DNA of 64,000 nt from Candidatus Bacteroides pullicola (GTDB lineage: Bacteria; Bacteroidota; Bacteroidia; Bacteroidales; Bacteroidaceae). Shown one piece after another: positions 26,563 through 40,740 of the stretch. The notes under the pieces are model-generated. The model did no database searches. It was not told the DNA's origin and saw nothing but the letters and a program-made list of their open reading frames with translations. Positions within the stretch are counted from its first letter, which is position 1, and every line of letters starts with the position of its first letter. The position numbers were made by a program, and so were the translations under genes. The stretch is from positions 1 to 64,000 of the forward strand of contig DXCV01000062.1 of the NCBI GenBank assembly GCA_019115825.1, written 5' to 3'.

Positions 26563-27900
26563 TTATAAAATCGTCCGGCTGATTTCCTCCGCCGCCCGCC
26601 GTCCCGCGGCGATGCAACGCACCACCAGGCTCGGCCCCGTGGCCACATCGCCGGCCACCCACACGTTGGCAGGCAGCGGGGGCAGTTCGGGCTTCAGGAA
26701 GCCCATGGCGAGGAGCACCAAATCGGCCTGTAGCGTCTCGCGCCGGCCTGTGGGCTGCATCAGCGGGCGACCGCCGTCGGGATTGGGCTGCCACTCCACT
26801 TCCTCCACTTCCGCGCCGCGCACGTGTCCTTCCTCGCCGATGAAGCGGACGGTGCTGAGGCTCCAGCGGCGGGTGCAACCCTCCTCGTGGCTGCTGCTGG
26901 TCTTCAGCACGCGGGGATACTGCGGCCAGGGCGTGGCGGGATTATGGCCCACGGGTGGCTGGGGCATGATTTCTATCTGCGCCACGCTCTTGGCACCCTG
27001 GCGGTTGGCCGTGCCGATGCAATCACTGCCCGTGTCGCCGCCGCCGATGACCAGCACATGCTTGTCCCGCGCCGTGATGCGCTCCTCCTCCGCGAAGGTC
27101 TGCCCGGCCAGGACGCGGTTCTGCTGGGCCAGCATCTCCAGGGCGAAGTGGATGCCTGCCAGTTCGCGGCCGGGGACGGCCAGGTCCCGCGCCTGGGGCG
27201 TGCCGGTGCAGAGGCAGTAGGCATCAAAGCCTTCGGGCAATCGGTGCAGGTCAATCTCCTGGTTCACGCGGAAGTTGACGCCTTCGGCCTCCATCAGGCG
27301 GATGCGGCGGTCGATGATGGGCTTGTTCAGCTTGAAGTTGGGGATGCCGAAGCGCAAGAGGCCGCCCACGTATTCATCCTTCTCGAACACGGTGACTTCA
27401 TAGCCGAGATGGTTCAGCCGGTTGGCGGCGGCCAGTCCCGCGGGGCCGGAGCCGATGACGGCCACCCGGCGGCCGTTGCGGCGGGGGACTTTGGGTTGCA
27501 CATAGCCCTCGCGGAAGGCAGCCTCGATGACGGCGGCCTCGTCTTCGCGGATGGTGACGGGCGCATTGATGCTGAGCTTCAGGACGCAACTCTGCTCGCA
27601 CAGGGCGGGACAGACGCGCCCGGTGAATTCGGGGAAGTCGTTGGTGCGTGCCAGTATCTCGTAAGCCTTGCGCCAGTCGCCCTTCCACAGGGCATCCTGA
27701 AATTCCGGGGGACGGTTGCCCAGCGGGCAGGCCCAGTGGCAGAAGGGCACGCCGCAGTCCATGCAGCGCGAGGCCTGGAGCTTGCGTTCGCCCGTGTTCA
27801 GCGTCTGTTCCACTTCGCTGAAATCGTTGATGCGGTCGTGTATCGGCCGGTATCCGGCTTCTTGCCGGGGTATGGTAAGGAATGCTTTCGGGTTTCCCAT
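26563..27900 (-). CDS. gltD: Glutamate synthase, small subunit
   Basis: A 445-residue GltD. N-terminal iron-sulfur cysteines are in CMDCGVPFCHWACPLGN and CPALCEQSCVL. The FAD dinucleotide fold shows VIGSGPAGLAAANRLNHLG, and the NADPH fold shows VIGGGDTGSDCIGTA. It passes NAD(P)H electrons to the large subunit, which forms glutamate from glutamine and 2-oxoglutarate. It follows gltB after a 257-bp gap that contains palindromic 21-bp repeats, an unusually long spacing for a subunit pair. Confidence 0.96.
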   Translation of the reverse strand: MGNPKAFLTIPRQEAGYRPIHDRINDFSEVEQTLNTGERKLQASRCMDCGVPFCHWACPLGNRPPEFQDALWKGDWRKAYEILARTNDFPEFTGRVCPALCEQSCVLKLSINAPVTIREDEAAVIEAAFREGYVQPKVPRRNGRRVAVIGSGPAGLAAANRLNHLGYEVTVFEKDEYVGGLLRFGIPNFKLNKPIIDRRIRLMEAEGVNFRVNQEIDLHRLPEGFDAYCLCTGTPQARDLAVPGRELAGIHFALEMLAQQNRVLAGQTFAEEERITARDKHVLVIGGGDTGSDCIGTANRQGAKSVAQIEIMPQPPVGHNPATPWPQYPRVLKTSSSHEEGCTRRWSLSTVRFIGEEGHVRGAEVEEVEWQPNPDGGRPLMQPTGRRETLQADLVLLAMGFLKPELPPLPANVWVAGDVATGPSLVVRCIAAGRRAAEEISRTIL

Positions 27901-28036
27901 TGTTTCGTTGGTTTAAGAGCCATTAGGCTCGGGTTATTCGATATATGGATGCCTTGCAGGCGAAAGGTTTCGATCCTAAGGCAGAAAATGTTCACCTACA
28001 AGAAGATAAACCTGTTCTTTACTGTTTGGAAGTTAT

Positions 28037-28120
28037 AACTTTAGGCTAAAGCTATAAAACTTCAAGCTAAAGTTGTATAGCTTCAGGCTAAAGCTGTAAA
28101 ACTTCAGGTTGAAGTTATAG
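28037..28120. repeat. Four 21-bp tandem palindromic repeats
   Basis: Units start at 28037, 28058, 28079 and 28100 (type AACTTCAGGCTAAAGCTGTAA). Each has internal dyad symmetry (GCTTnnnnnnnAAGC). They lie in the gltB-gltD gap, so each can form a small hairpin in the mRNA. The rest of the 27901-28157 gap shows no gene. Confidence 0.85.
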
Positions 28121-28157
28121 GTTTATACAGGTATCGAAGACTTTTCCCCTTGACAGG

Positions 28158-32636
<4,479 letters not shown>

Positions 32637-32691
32637 TCCATATAACATTACTCGTGCTACATATTACGCAGATAATGCGTTATTTTGTTCG

Positions 32692-32699
32692 CAAAAGTA
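32692..32699 (-). promoter_or_regulatory. -7 box of the gltB promoter
   Basis: Minus-strand TACTTTTG fits TAnnTTTG, 56 bp before the gltB start. A CTTG about 20 bp upstream is a weak -33 candidate. Confidence 0.5.
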
Positions 32700-32976
32700 G
32701 ATATTTTACTATCAAAACGCAAGCAAAACAGAGATATATGAAGCAAGAAATAAAGGGAATTAAGGAGCTCATTACAATCTGCCTGATTTTTCAAGTTTTA
32801 ATAATTAAATTGTAATGAGATTGACTATTTTTGGTTTCAATCAGAAAGTATTACCATGAGAGGAATAATTTAACATTATGGTAAAATGAAAGGTGCACAC
32901 CTATAAGCAGGGACATACCCTTTTTAAGGGAGGCTGATTTTTGCCGATTCATACCTTACGATTCCTTGCGAACTCC
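32700..32976. promoter_or_regulatory. gltB-miaB divergent intergenic region with two dyads
   Basis: No gene was found. Two perfect inverted repeats stand out: CTCATTACAAT (32768-32778) with ATTGTAATGAG (32809-32819), and TTACCAT (32851-32857) with ATGGTAA (32878-32884). They lie about 70-190 bp upstream of the gltB -7 box and could be operators for nitrogen control. The regulator is not known. Confidence 0.45.
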
Positions 32977-32984
32977 TATCTTTG
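32977..32984 (+). promoter_or_regulatory. -7 box for miaB
   Basis: TATCTTTG fits the consensus exactly and lies 28 bp before the ATG at 33013, which supports that start instead of the open frame's earlier in-frame start. Confidence 0.55.
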
Positions 32985-33012
32985 CATCTTGAAATCAAGA
33001 CTTATATTGCTT

Positions 33013-34392
<1,380 letters not shown>

Positions 34393-35480
34393 CAAGGCTC
34401 CGTGCCGTTGCCCTGTCCGGCTTTCCTGTCCCCGTCTTGGGCAACTGCGAAACGCTGAAGACCTGCTTGGGTCGCCAATAGGGGGGCAGGGCGGCGATGG
34501 CCGGGGAAATGAGAGGGTCATCCGTTCGGGTGTTTTCCACCAGCAATACGATGCATTCGCCAAACTTGGCATCGGGCACGGACGTAATAATAAAAGGAAA
34601 GGGCAGGTGAGGGCGCAAGGCGTCTTCCACCTGCTCAATTTGTATTTTCACGCCGCCAGTGTTGATGGTGTTGTCCCGTCGTCCCAGGATGCGGAAGCGG
34701 CCTTGGGCATCAAACTCCACGAGGTCGTTGGTTACTAATGTGTCCGGGTTGACTGCCGGGGCGTGGATGACCAGCGTGCCTTCCGGGCTGGTGGAGACGC
34801 TGACGCCGGGGAAAGGCGTGTATCCCTCCGAAGCCTCGGGACCGCTGAGCCGACGCATGGCGATGTGGGACAGCGTCTCCGTCATGCCGTAGGTGCTCCA
34901 CACGGCGTGGGGAAACGTCCGCAAGACTTCGCCCAAGGAAGCATCGATGCTGCCCCCGCCGATAATCAGTTGGCGGATGTCCTTCAACAAAGCGGCTTCC
35001 GCAGGCACTTGCAGGGAGTTGAACACCTGCATCGGAATCAGTGCGGCAAAGACGGGAGCTTCGGGCAAGTCTTTCAACGGGTGGCCGGACGGGGTGACGG
35101 GCAGCAGATTCAGCTCCGCCACCAAGGAACGCACCACGACCATCTTGCCGGCTATATATTGCAGGGGCATGCAGAGCAGGGCGGTGTCCCCTTTTTGTAA
35201 TCCCAGGAAATCCACGGTCATCATGGCCGACGCCATCATGCGGCGTTTCTCTACCCGCAGTTCTTTGGGTGTGCCGGTGGAGCCGGAGGTATGTACGCGT
35301 ACCGTCTCCGAGGAGTCGAACCATTCTTGGAGGAACTCCGCCAGGCGGGCGTGGAAGCTGTCCAGGCCGTAGTGGCGGCAGAAGTCATTGTACAGGCGGT
35401 CGCGGCAGTCGGCGGCGGTGTAGGCGTGGCCGTCGATGGTGAGGGTTTGCTGTACTATGTTGGTGATGAAGTGGTTCATG

Positions 35481-36545
35481 TCAGTGGGATTTCAGATAAT
35501 TCAGCAACTCCGGCTCCCTGCCGTCCTTCCTACACCACAGGCAGTCCCCCTCGATGTGCAGTGGATAGTCCACGTTGTCCGTGAAAAGCAGGCCGGTGCC
35601 CAGGCCTTGCGGCATGTGGGGGTGCAGGGTGGCCGTCCATTGGGCAATGGCGTTCAGGCCGACGTTGGTTTCCAGGGCGGAGGTCACCCACGAGCCGATG
35701 CCGCGCGCCGTGGCCAGGTCTATCCACTCCCGGGCACCGCGAAGGCCGCCGTGCAGCGAGGGCTTCAGGATGATGTATTGCGGGCGGATGGTGTCCAGCA
35801 GTTCCGCCTTGCGGACGGGGTCGTTGACGCCAATCAGTTCCTCGTCCAGGGCGATGGGAAAGGGAGCGTCGGCGCAGAGGGTGGCCATCTCCTGCCATTG
35901 TCCGGCGCGGATGGGCTGCTCGATGGAGTGGAGGTGGAAGCGGCTGAGTATCTCCAGCTTCCGGCGGGCATCGGCGGGCGCAAAAGCACCGTTGGCATCC
36001 ACGCGCAACTCTACCTCCTGAGGCGAGAAGCGTTGGCGGACGCGCTCCAGCAACTCCACCTCACGGTCGAAGTCGATGGCACCGATTTTCAGCTTGATGC
36101 AGCGGAAGCCCAGGCGCATCTTCTCTTCCAGCCGTTGGGCCATTTCCTCGAAACGACCCATCCAAATGAGGCCGTTGATGGGGATGCCTGCCTCGCCGGC
36201 GGCAAAGGGAGTGGAGAAGAAGCGCACACTGCCCGCTTGCAGATGAAGGAGAGCCGTCTCCAAGCCGAACAGTATGGAGGGGTAAGGACGGAGGGCTTCG
36301 TAGTCTATCGTGCCATGCGCTTCGAAGGCTCGGCATTGCCGGGCCAACACTTGTTCGTAGTCGGGCCGCGCATCACAACTCAGGTCGGGCAAGGGGGCGC
36401 ACTCGCCCACGCCGTAGCGGCCGCTTTCCGTATCGGTCAGCAGCAAGTACCACACTTGGCGGGTGTGGTAGACCCCGCGCGAGGTGCCCGCCGGTTGCTT
36501 GAAGTGTAGGGTGCGGGGGATGATTCTTAGTTGATATTTTGTCAT
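35481..36545 (-). CDS. menC: o-Succinylbenzoate synthase
   Basis: The start at 36545 (MTKYQLRIIPRTLHFKQP) is the typical beginning; an in-frame upstream extension runs into repeat DNA. This enolase-superfamily protein shows the catalytic lysine pair in CIKLKIGAIDFD, metal ligands in LRVDANGAF, SIEQPI and ALDEELIG, and the second lysine in IILKPSLHGG. It dehydrates SHCHC to o-succinylbenzoate. The gap to menB holds a three-unit 22-bp repeat. Confidence 0.92.
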   Translation of the reverse strand: MTKYQLRIIPRTLHFKQPAGTSRGVYHTRQVWYLLLTDTESGRYGVGECAPLPDLSCDARPDYEQVLARQCRAFEAHGTIDYEALRPYPSILFGLETALLHLQAGSVRFFSTPFAAGEAGIPINGLIWMGRFEEMAQRLEEKMRLGFRCIKLKIGAIDFDREVELLERVRQRFSPQEVELRVDANGAFAPADARRKLEILSRFHLHSIEQPIRAGQWQEMATLCADAPFPIALDEELIGVNDPVRKAELLDTIRPQYIILKPSLHGGLRGAREWIDLATARGIGSWVTSALETNVGLNAIAQWTATLHPHMPQGLGTGLLFTDNVDYPLHIEGDCLWCRKDGREPELLNYLKSH

Positions 36546-36579
36546 AATAGATGTCTTTGGTCTTCTACGGGCAGAAAAG

Positions 36580-36636
36580 AAAAAGGTGGCACTGATTCTA
36601 TAAAAAGGTGGCACCTTTAATATAAAAAGGTGGCAC
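36580..36636. repeat. 22-bp repeat, three copies, in the menB-menC gap
   Basis: AAAAAGGTGGCAC begins at 36580, 36602 and 36624, with different AT-rich filler between. The last copy continues as CCTTTTT, so it forms a compact hairpin with T/A tails on both strands, like a small terminator inside the men operon. The array could reduce expression of menC and menE relative to menB. Confidence 0.85.
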
Positions 36637-36664
36637 CTTTTTTATTCCGGGGTATCGGAAAGTG

Positions 36665-37480
36665 TCAGGGAAACTTAGGATATTTTGACCAGTCGGGCTT
36701 GCGTTTCTCCAAGAAGGCACGGCCACCTTCTTGAGCTTCCTCCGTCATGTAGTAGAGCATGGTGGCGTCGCCTGCCAATTCTTGGATGCCGGCCTGGCCG
36801 TCCAGTTCGGCGTTCAATCCGGCCTTGATCATGCGCAGGGCCAGGGGGCTGTGCTGCATCATCGTCTCGGCCCACTCCACCATCTCGTCCTCCAGGCGGT
36901 CGAGGGGTACGACCTTGTTGACCAATCCCATCTCCAAGGCTTCCTGGGCGGAGTATTGGCGGCAGAGGAACCAAATCTCGCGCGCCTTCTTTTGTCCGAC
37001 GATGCGGGCCAGGTAGGAGGAGCCGAAGCCGGCATCGAAGCTGCCCACGCGGGGACCTGTCTGTCCGAAGATGGCGTTCTCCGAGGCGATGGTCAGGTCG
37101 CACACCACGTGCAGCACGTGTCCGCCGCCGATGGCATAGCCGTTGACCATGGCGATGACGGGCTTGGGCAGGGAGCGGATTTGCTTCTGCACGTCCAGCA
37201 CGTTGAGGCGGGGCACGCCGTCGGTGCCGACGTAGCCGCCGTGTCCCTTGACGTGCATGTCACCGCCGGAGCAGAAGGCTTTGTCGCCTGCGCCGGTCAG
37301 GGCCACCACGTTGATGTCTTGGCACTCGCGGCAGTAGTAGAGGGCGTCGCTGATTTCCGCCGTGGTCTTCGGGGTGAAGGCGTTGCGGTAGCGCGGGCGG
37401 TTGATGGTGATCTTGGCAATGCCGTTGTAGTAGTCAAAAAGAATATCCTCGTATTCTTTGATGGTTTTCCATTCTCTCAT
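36665..37480 (-). CDS. menB: 1,4-Dihydroxy-2-naphthoyl-CoA synthase
   Basis: A 271-residue crotonase-fold enzyme of the usual MenB length. Family blocks are [31 protein letters not shown] (oxyanion-hole region), [34 protein letters not shown] and the C-terminal [10 protein letters not shown]. It closes the second ring of the naphthoquinone from OSB-CoA. It starts 12 bp after the menD stop. Confidence 0.96.
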   Translation of the reverse strand: MREWKTIKEYEDILFDYYNGIAKITINRPRYRNAFTPKTTAEISDALYYCRECQDINVVALTGAGDKAFCSGGDMHVKGHGGYVGTDGVPRLNVLDVQKQIRSLPKPVIAMVNGYAIGGGHVLHVVCDLTIASENAIFGQTGPRVGSFDAGFGSSYLARIVGQKKAREIWFLCRQYSAQEALEMGLVNKVVPLDRLEDEMVEWAETMMQHSPLALRMIKAGLNAELDGQAGIQELAGDATMLYYMTEEAQEGGRAFLEKRKPDWSKYPKFP

Positions 37481-37492
37481 ATCTGTTTGGTG

Positions 37493-39124
37493 TTAAAGTT
37501 TATCTAATTGGTGGTAGTATTCCCGCAGCAACTGCACATCTTGGTCCTTGTCCGTGAAGACTTCCAATAGCATTGGGCGGGTAGTATCCGGGGCAGTAAA
37601 GCGGGGCAGGAGGGTCGCCAGTTCCCCGGCGTTGCGTGCGGACAGGTACTCGAAGCCGCTGTCCACGGCCCAGCCTTGGGCGGAGGTCTGATGGGTGCCC
37701 AATACGAAGCGGCGGTTCTCGTCCGTGAGTCGCAGGCCGGGCAGGGCGTTGAAGATTTCGCCGCCACCGTTGTTGAGCAACAGGATGCGCAGGTTCTTGC
37801 CGCCATGCGGATTCCAAAGGGCGTTCATATCGTAGAAGAAACTCAGGTCGCCGATGAAGACAAAGTTCAGCTTGTCCGAGGCGGCGGCATAGCCCACGGC
37901 GGCGGATAGGGAGCCTTCGATGCCGTTGGTGCCGCGGTTGGAGAGTACCTCCACGCCATCGGGCAGGGGAAACAGTTGGGCATAGCGCACCACCGAACTG
38001 TTGGCCAGATGCAAGGCGCAGGGCGTGGGCAGGCGACGGATGACCTCACCGATGGCTCCCATTTCCGAATAGGGGAAAGCGGGCGAGGGTATGGCAGCGG
38101 ACAGGCTTGTCCAGCGGCGGGCATAGTCAACTGTTTCTTCACTCGGAGCGGGCAGGACTTGACGGAAAAAGTCAGCGGGCTCCGCTTCTACCAATACGGT
38201 CAGGGCACCGAAGAGGTCGGCCACCTCGCCCGAGGGGGCAATGTGCCAATGCTCCTTGGGGGGATAGCTTCGTAGATATTGCTTCAACCGTTTGGAGAGG
38301 ATGTGCCCGCCGCAGGTAATCACCAGGTCGGGACGCATCGCCTGCTTTGTCTCCGGGCTGAGGGCGGACAACAAGGGCTCGACATTGCGGATGGCCGCCC
38401 CGGGATGGTTGGCGGGATGGGAGGCGAAGCAGATGAAGGTGTCCTCCAAGCCTGGGGGAAGTGCTTCGCCGGGATTGCCCTGCCCGATGAGCAGCATCCG
38501 GCGGGGGAATTGCCTCAGGCGTGCGGCCAGTTCCTCGAAATGGTTGTCTTTGCGGGTGATGACCCGTGCGGCGGGCAGGGACTCGACCGGGCAATCGAAG
38601 AACGGTTCGCTGATGGGTACATTGATATGCACGGGGCCCCGGCCGTGGTGACAGGTCTCCAGCAGGGCCTCGTTGATGAGGCGGTTGCAATGCCATTCGT
38701 CTTCCTTGCTCCTCACTTCGGGCAGGCTGATGGATTTCCTGACCAGCGGGCCGAACACGCCGGGTTGGGGCAGGGTCTGCCCGTCCATCTGGCCTATCCA
38801 GGCGGTAGGGCGGTCGGCGGAGATGACCACCAGCGGCACTTGGCGGTAGAAGGCTTCGGCCACGGCGGGGTGCAAGTTCAGCAAGGCGGAGCCGGAGGTG
38901 CAGCAGACGGCGGCAGGCCGGTGGTCGTTCAGGGAGAGCCCCAGGGCGAAGAAGCCTGCGCTGCGTTCGTCGGTCACGGCATAGCAGGTGAACACCTCTT
39001 GCATCGCCGAGAAGGTGCGCACCAAGGGGATATCGCGGCTGCCCGGGCAAAGCACGATTTTCCGGATGCCGTGCGCCGCCAGCAGGGCGGCCAGTTGAAG
39101 GACGTTTTTCTTGTCTGTGAACAT
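37493..39124 (-). CDS. menD: SEPHCHC synthase (MenD)
   Basis: The start at 39124 (MFTDKKNVLQLAALL) is preferred because the extra 8 codons upstream are encoded by the palindromic element. A ThDP-dependent enzyme of 543 residues: KIVLCPGSRDIPLV, VTDERSAGFFALGLS (ThDP glutamate region), CCTSGSALLNLHPA and the ThDP-binding FIGDLSFFYDMNALWN. It adds 2-oxoglutarate-derived succinic semialdehyde to isochorismate. It lies second in the men operon. Confidence 0.95.
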   Translation of the reverse strand: MFTDKKNVLQLAALLAAHGIRKIVLCPGSRDIPLVRTFSAMQEVFTCYAVTDERSAGFFALGLSLNDHRPAAVCCTSGSALLNLHPAVAEAFYRQVPLVVISADRPTAWIGQMDGQTLPQPGVFGPLVRKSISLPEVRSKEDEWHCNRLINEALLETCHHGRGPVHINVPISEPFFDCPVESLPAARVITRKDNHFEELAARLRQFPRRMLLIGQGNPGEALPPGLEDTFICFASHPANHPGAAIRNVEPLLSALSPETKQAMRPDLVITCGGHILSKRLKQYLRSYPPKEHWHIAPSGEVADLFGALTVLVEAEPADFFRQVLPAPSEETVDYARRWTSLSAAIPSPAFPYSEMGAIGEVIRRLPTPCALHLANSSVVRYAQLFPLPDGVEVLSNRGTNGIEGSLSAAVGYAAASDKLNFVFIGDLSFFYDMNALWNPHGGKNLRILLLNNGGGEIFNALPGLRLTDENRRFVLGTHQTSAQGWAVDSGFEYLSARNAGELATLLPRFTAPDTTRPMLLEVFTDKDQDVQLLREYYHQLDKL

Positions 39125-39125
39125 A

Positions 39126-39260
39126 AATGATAATTTATAAGTTGACAAGGGGACGAGTTAACGAGGCAACAAGGTTCGTTAGAGAACAAGATTACAAGTG
39201 ATTTAGCACTGCCCTTGTAGTCTTGTTAACTAGTCCCCTCGTCAACTAAATTCCTATTTA
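39126..39260. repeat. 135-bp palindromic element, copy B
   Basis: The same boundary motifs as copy A (AATGATAATTTA at 39126-39137, AATTCCTATTTA at 39249-39260). Arms 39141-39174 and 39213-39246 are 34 bp each with about 6 mismatches between them. The left arm is identical to the complement of the right arm of copy A. The menF reading frame runs into the element and takes its last codons and stop from it. Confidence 0.9.
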
Positions 39261-40365
39261 ACACTCTTCTCATCGTTTCCATCTTGTGCTTTGTCTCTTC
39301 CCATTCCGCTTCCTCCACGGACGAGGGCAGGATGCCTCCGCCGGCGTAGAGCGTGGCCTTGCCGTCCGCCAGGCGCATACAGCGCAGGTTGACGTAGAGG
39401 GCGGTTTGGCCGTCGTGGGGATTCAGCCAGCCGATGATGCCCGCGTAGTAGGTGCGTGCATAGCCTTCGTTGGCAAGGATGAAGTCATACGCGGCTTGCT
39501 TGGGCAGGCCGCACACGGCGGGGGTGGGATGCAGTTGGTAGAGGATGTCGCCCAGGCAGTCCGTCTGCTTCAGGTGGAAGTAGAAGTCGGTCTTCAGGTG
39601 CATCACCTGTCCGGCGCGGGCGGTGTAGGGGCCTTCTTCCTTCAGGCCGGTGCCTATCCGTTGCAGGATGTCGCGCAGGTAGTTGCTGACCAAGGCCTGC
39701 TCTTCGCGGTTCTTGGTGCCCCATTCGTCCGTCCTGCCTTCACCCACCACGGGCAGGGTGCCTGCCAAGGACACCGTGTGCCAGCAGTCCTGCTCCTCGC
39801 TCAGGATGATTTCCGGCGTGCTGCCTATCCAAGTGCCGGTCACGGGGGTGTGTACCAGGGATATCATCAGGCGCGGATAGCGTTGACAGGCGTTGATGAA
39901 CGTGGCCAGCGGGGAGAAGCCGGCGGGCAAGTCCGTGTCTTCGCTGCGCGAGAGCACCAGCTTCTGGAAGATGCCTTGGCGCAGGGGCGCGATGAAGCGG
40001 CCGAAGGCTTCGGCATAGGCGCGGCGGCAATCTTTCGCGGAGGCGGCGTCATGGTTTGGCGGAGTGCCGGCCTTTGCAGGACTTTGGCAGGCGGCCAGTA
40101 CTTTCTTGATTTCCGGCCATCCCTTGGCCACCTTGTCCGGGCGGATGAGCACGATGGGTTGACACTCGTCCGCATGGAAGGGCGCGAGAACGAATCCCGT
40201 CTTTCCGTTCAGGTCTTGCAGGCGGGCATAGGTGTCAGGGTCGCCTTCGGGTTGGAGCACCAGGGTGGGCTGCTCTTTCCACGGGAGGCGGTAGAGGGCG
40301 AAGCTGGCGTTGCTGCTCGTCAGCGCGTCCATCAGGCTGTGTAGATGATTTTCGGGCATATTCAT
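39226..40365 (-). CDS. menF: Isochorismate synthase
   Basis: A 379-residue chorismate-utilising enzyme, first gene of the men operon. Visible blocks are FQKLVLSRSEDTDL, GTWIGSTPEIILSEE, TVSLAGTLPVVG, HPTPAVCGLPKQAAYDFI and YYAGIIGWLN with catalytic Glu/Lys positions in family order. It isomerises chorismate to isochorismate. The start at 40365 (MNMPENHLHS) is chosen because an earlier ATG lies in the promoter box. The last seven residues or so (LVDEGTS) come from the palindromic element, so the C-terminus seems extended by insertion. Confidence 0.92.
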   Translation of the reverse strand: MNMPENHLHSLMDALTSSNASFALYRLPWKEQPTLVLQPEGDPDTYARLQDLNGKTGFVLAPFHADECQPIVLIRPDKVAKGWPEIKKVLAACQSPAKAGTPPNHDAASAKDCRRAYAEAFGRFIAPLRQGIFQKLVLSRSEDTDLPAGFSPLATFINACQRYPRLMISLVHTPVTGTWIGSTPEIILSEEQDCWHTVSLAGTLPVVGEGRTDEWGTKNREEQALVSNYLRDILQRIGTGLKEEGPYTARAGQVMHLKTDFYFHLKQTDCLGDILYQLHPTPAVCGLPKQAAYDFILANEGYARTYYAGIIGWLNPHDGQTALYVNLRCMRLADGKATLYAGGGILPSSVEEAEWEETKHKMETMRRVLNRNLVDEGTS

Positions 40366-40369
40366 TCGG

Positions 40370-40377
40370 CAAAAATA
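40370..40377 (-). promoter_or_regulatory. -7 box of the men operon
   Basis: Minus-strand TATTTTTG fits the consensus but ends only 4 bp before the menF ATG at 40365. Transcription would start at or next to the start codon, giving a leaderless or nearly leaderless mRNA, unless translation begins at the next ATG (40359). Confidence 0.4.
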
Positions 40378-40380
40378 CAC

Positions 40381-40630
40381 ATTTTTACAGAATGGTGTGC
40401 GGGGGGAGGGGGATAAATGGCGATTTCGTGCTAAAATCCGTTCGGTCGTTTGGCCAAAATCTGTGGGTTAGGCAAAAAGTTTATTCCCACCACATATCAT
40501 AACTATAAGTGCACCTTTCCACCCTTATCTGTCCACTCTATAGAATAGGAGAAAGAGTGGAGAGATATTGGGGAGGAATTGGGCAGGAATTGGCGAGGTA
40601 GTGGGGAGGTAATGGAAAATAATCAAAAAA
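40381..40630. other. Intergenic, no gene seen
   Basis: This stretch between the men operon and the exopolysaccharide block holds only low-complexity text. Near 40570-40620 AATTGG and GAGGTA motifs recur (GGGGAGGAATTGGGCAGGAA type). No RNA gene or start is supported. Confidence 0.4.
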
Positions 40631-40657
40631 GAGGGCGCCCATCGGGCACCCCCTTTT
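40631..40657. terminator. Bidirectional terminator
   Basis: A GC stem (GGGCGCC with GGGCACCC, one G-U pair, 3-nt loop) is flanked by an A-run on the left and CTTTTT on the right. On the minus strand it ends the operon whose last gene is the lipoprotein at 40741. Confidence 0.75.
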
Positions 40658-40690
40658 TACAAAAAACAACTGCGGGAATGTTCCCACAAA

Positions 40691-40717
40691 CCCTCCCGCC
40701 TCACGGCGGGAAAGGGG
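40691..40717 (-). terminator. Second hairpin after the lipoprotein gene
   Basis: CCCGCC-TCAC-GGCGGG, extended by CCCT/AGGGG, forms a strong stem 24 bp after the stop. Together with the next hairpin downstream it makes a tandem terminator. Confidence 0.6.
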
Positions 40718-40740
40718 TTTATCTTAAAGCCTAATTAGTT

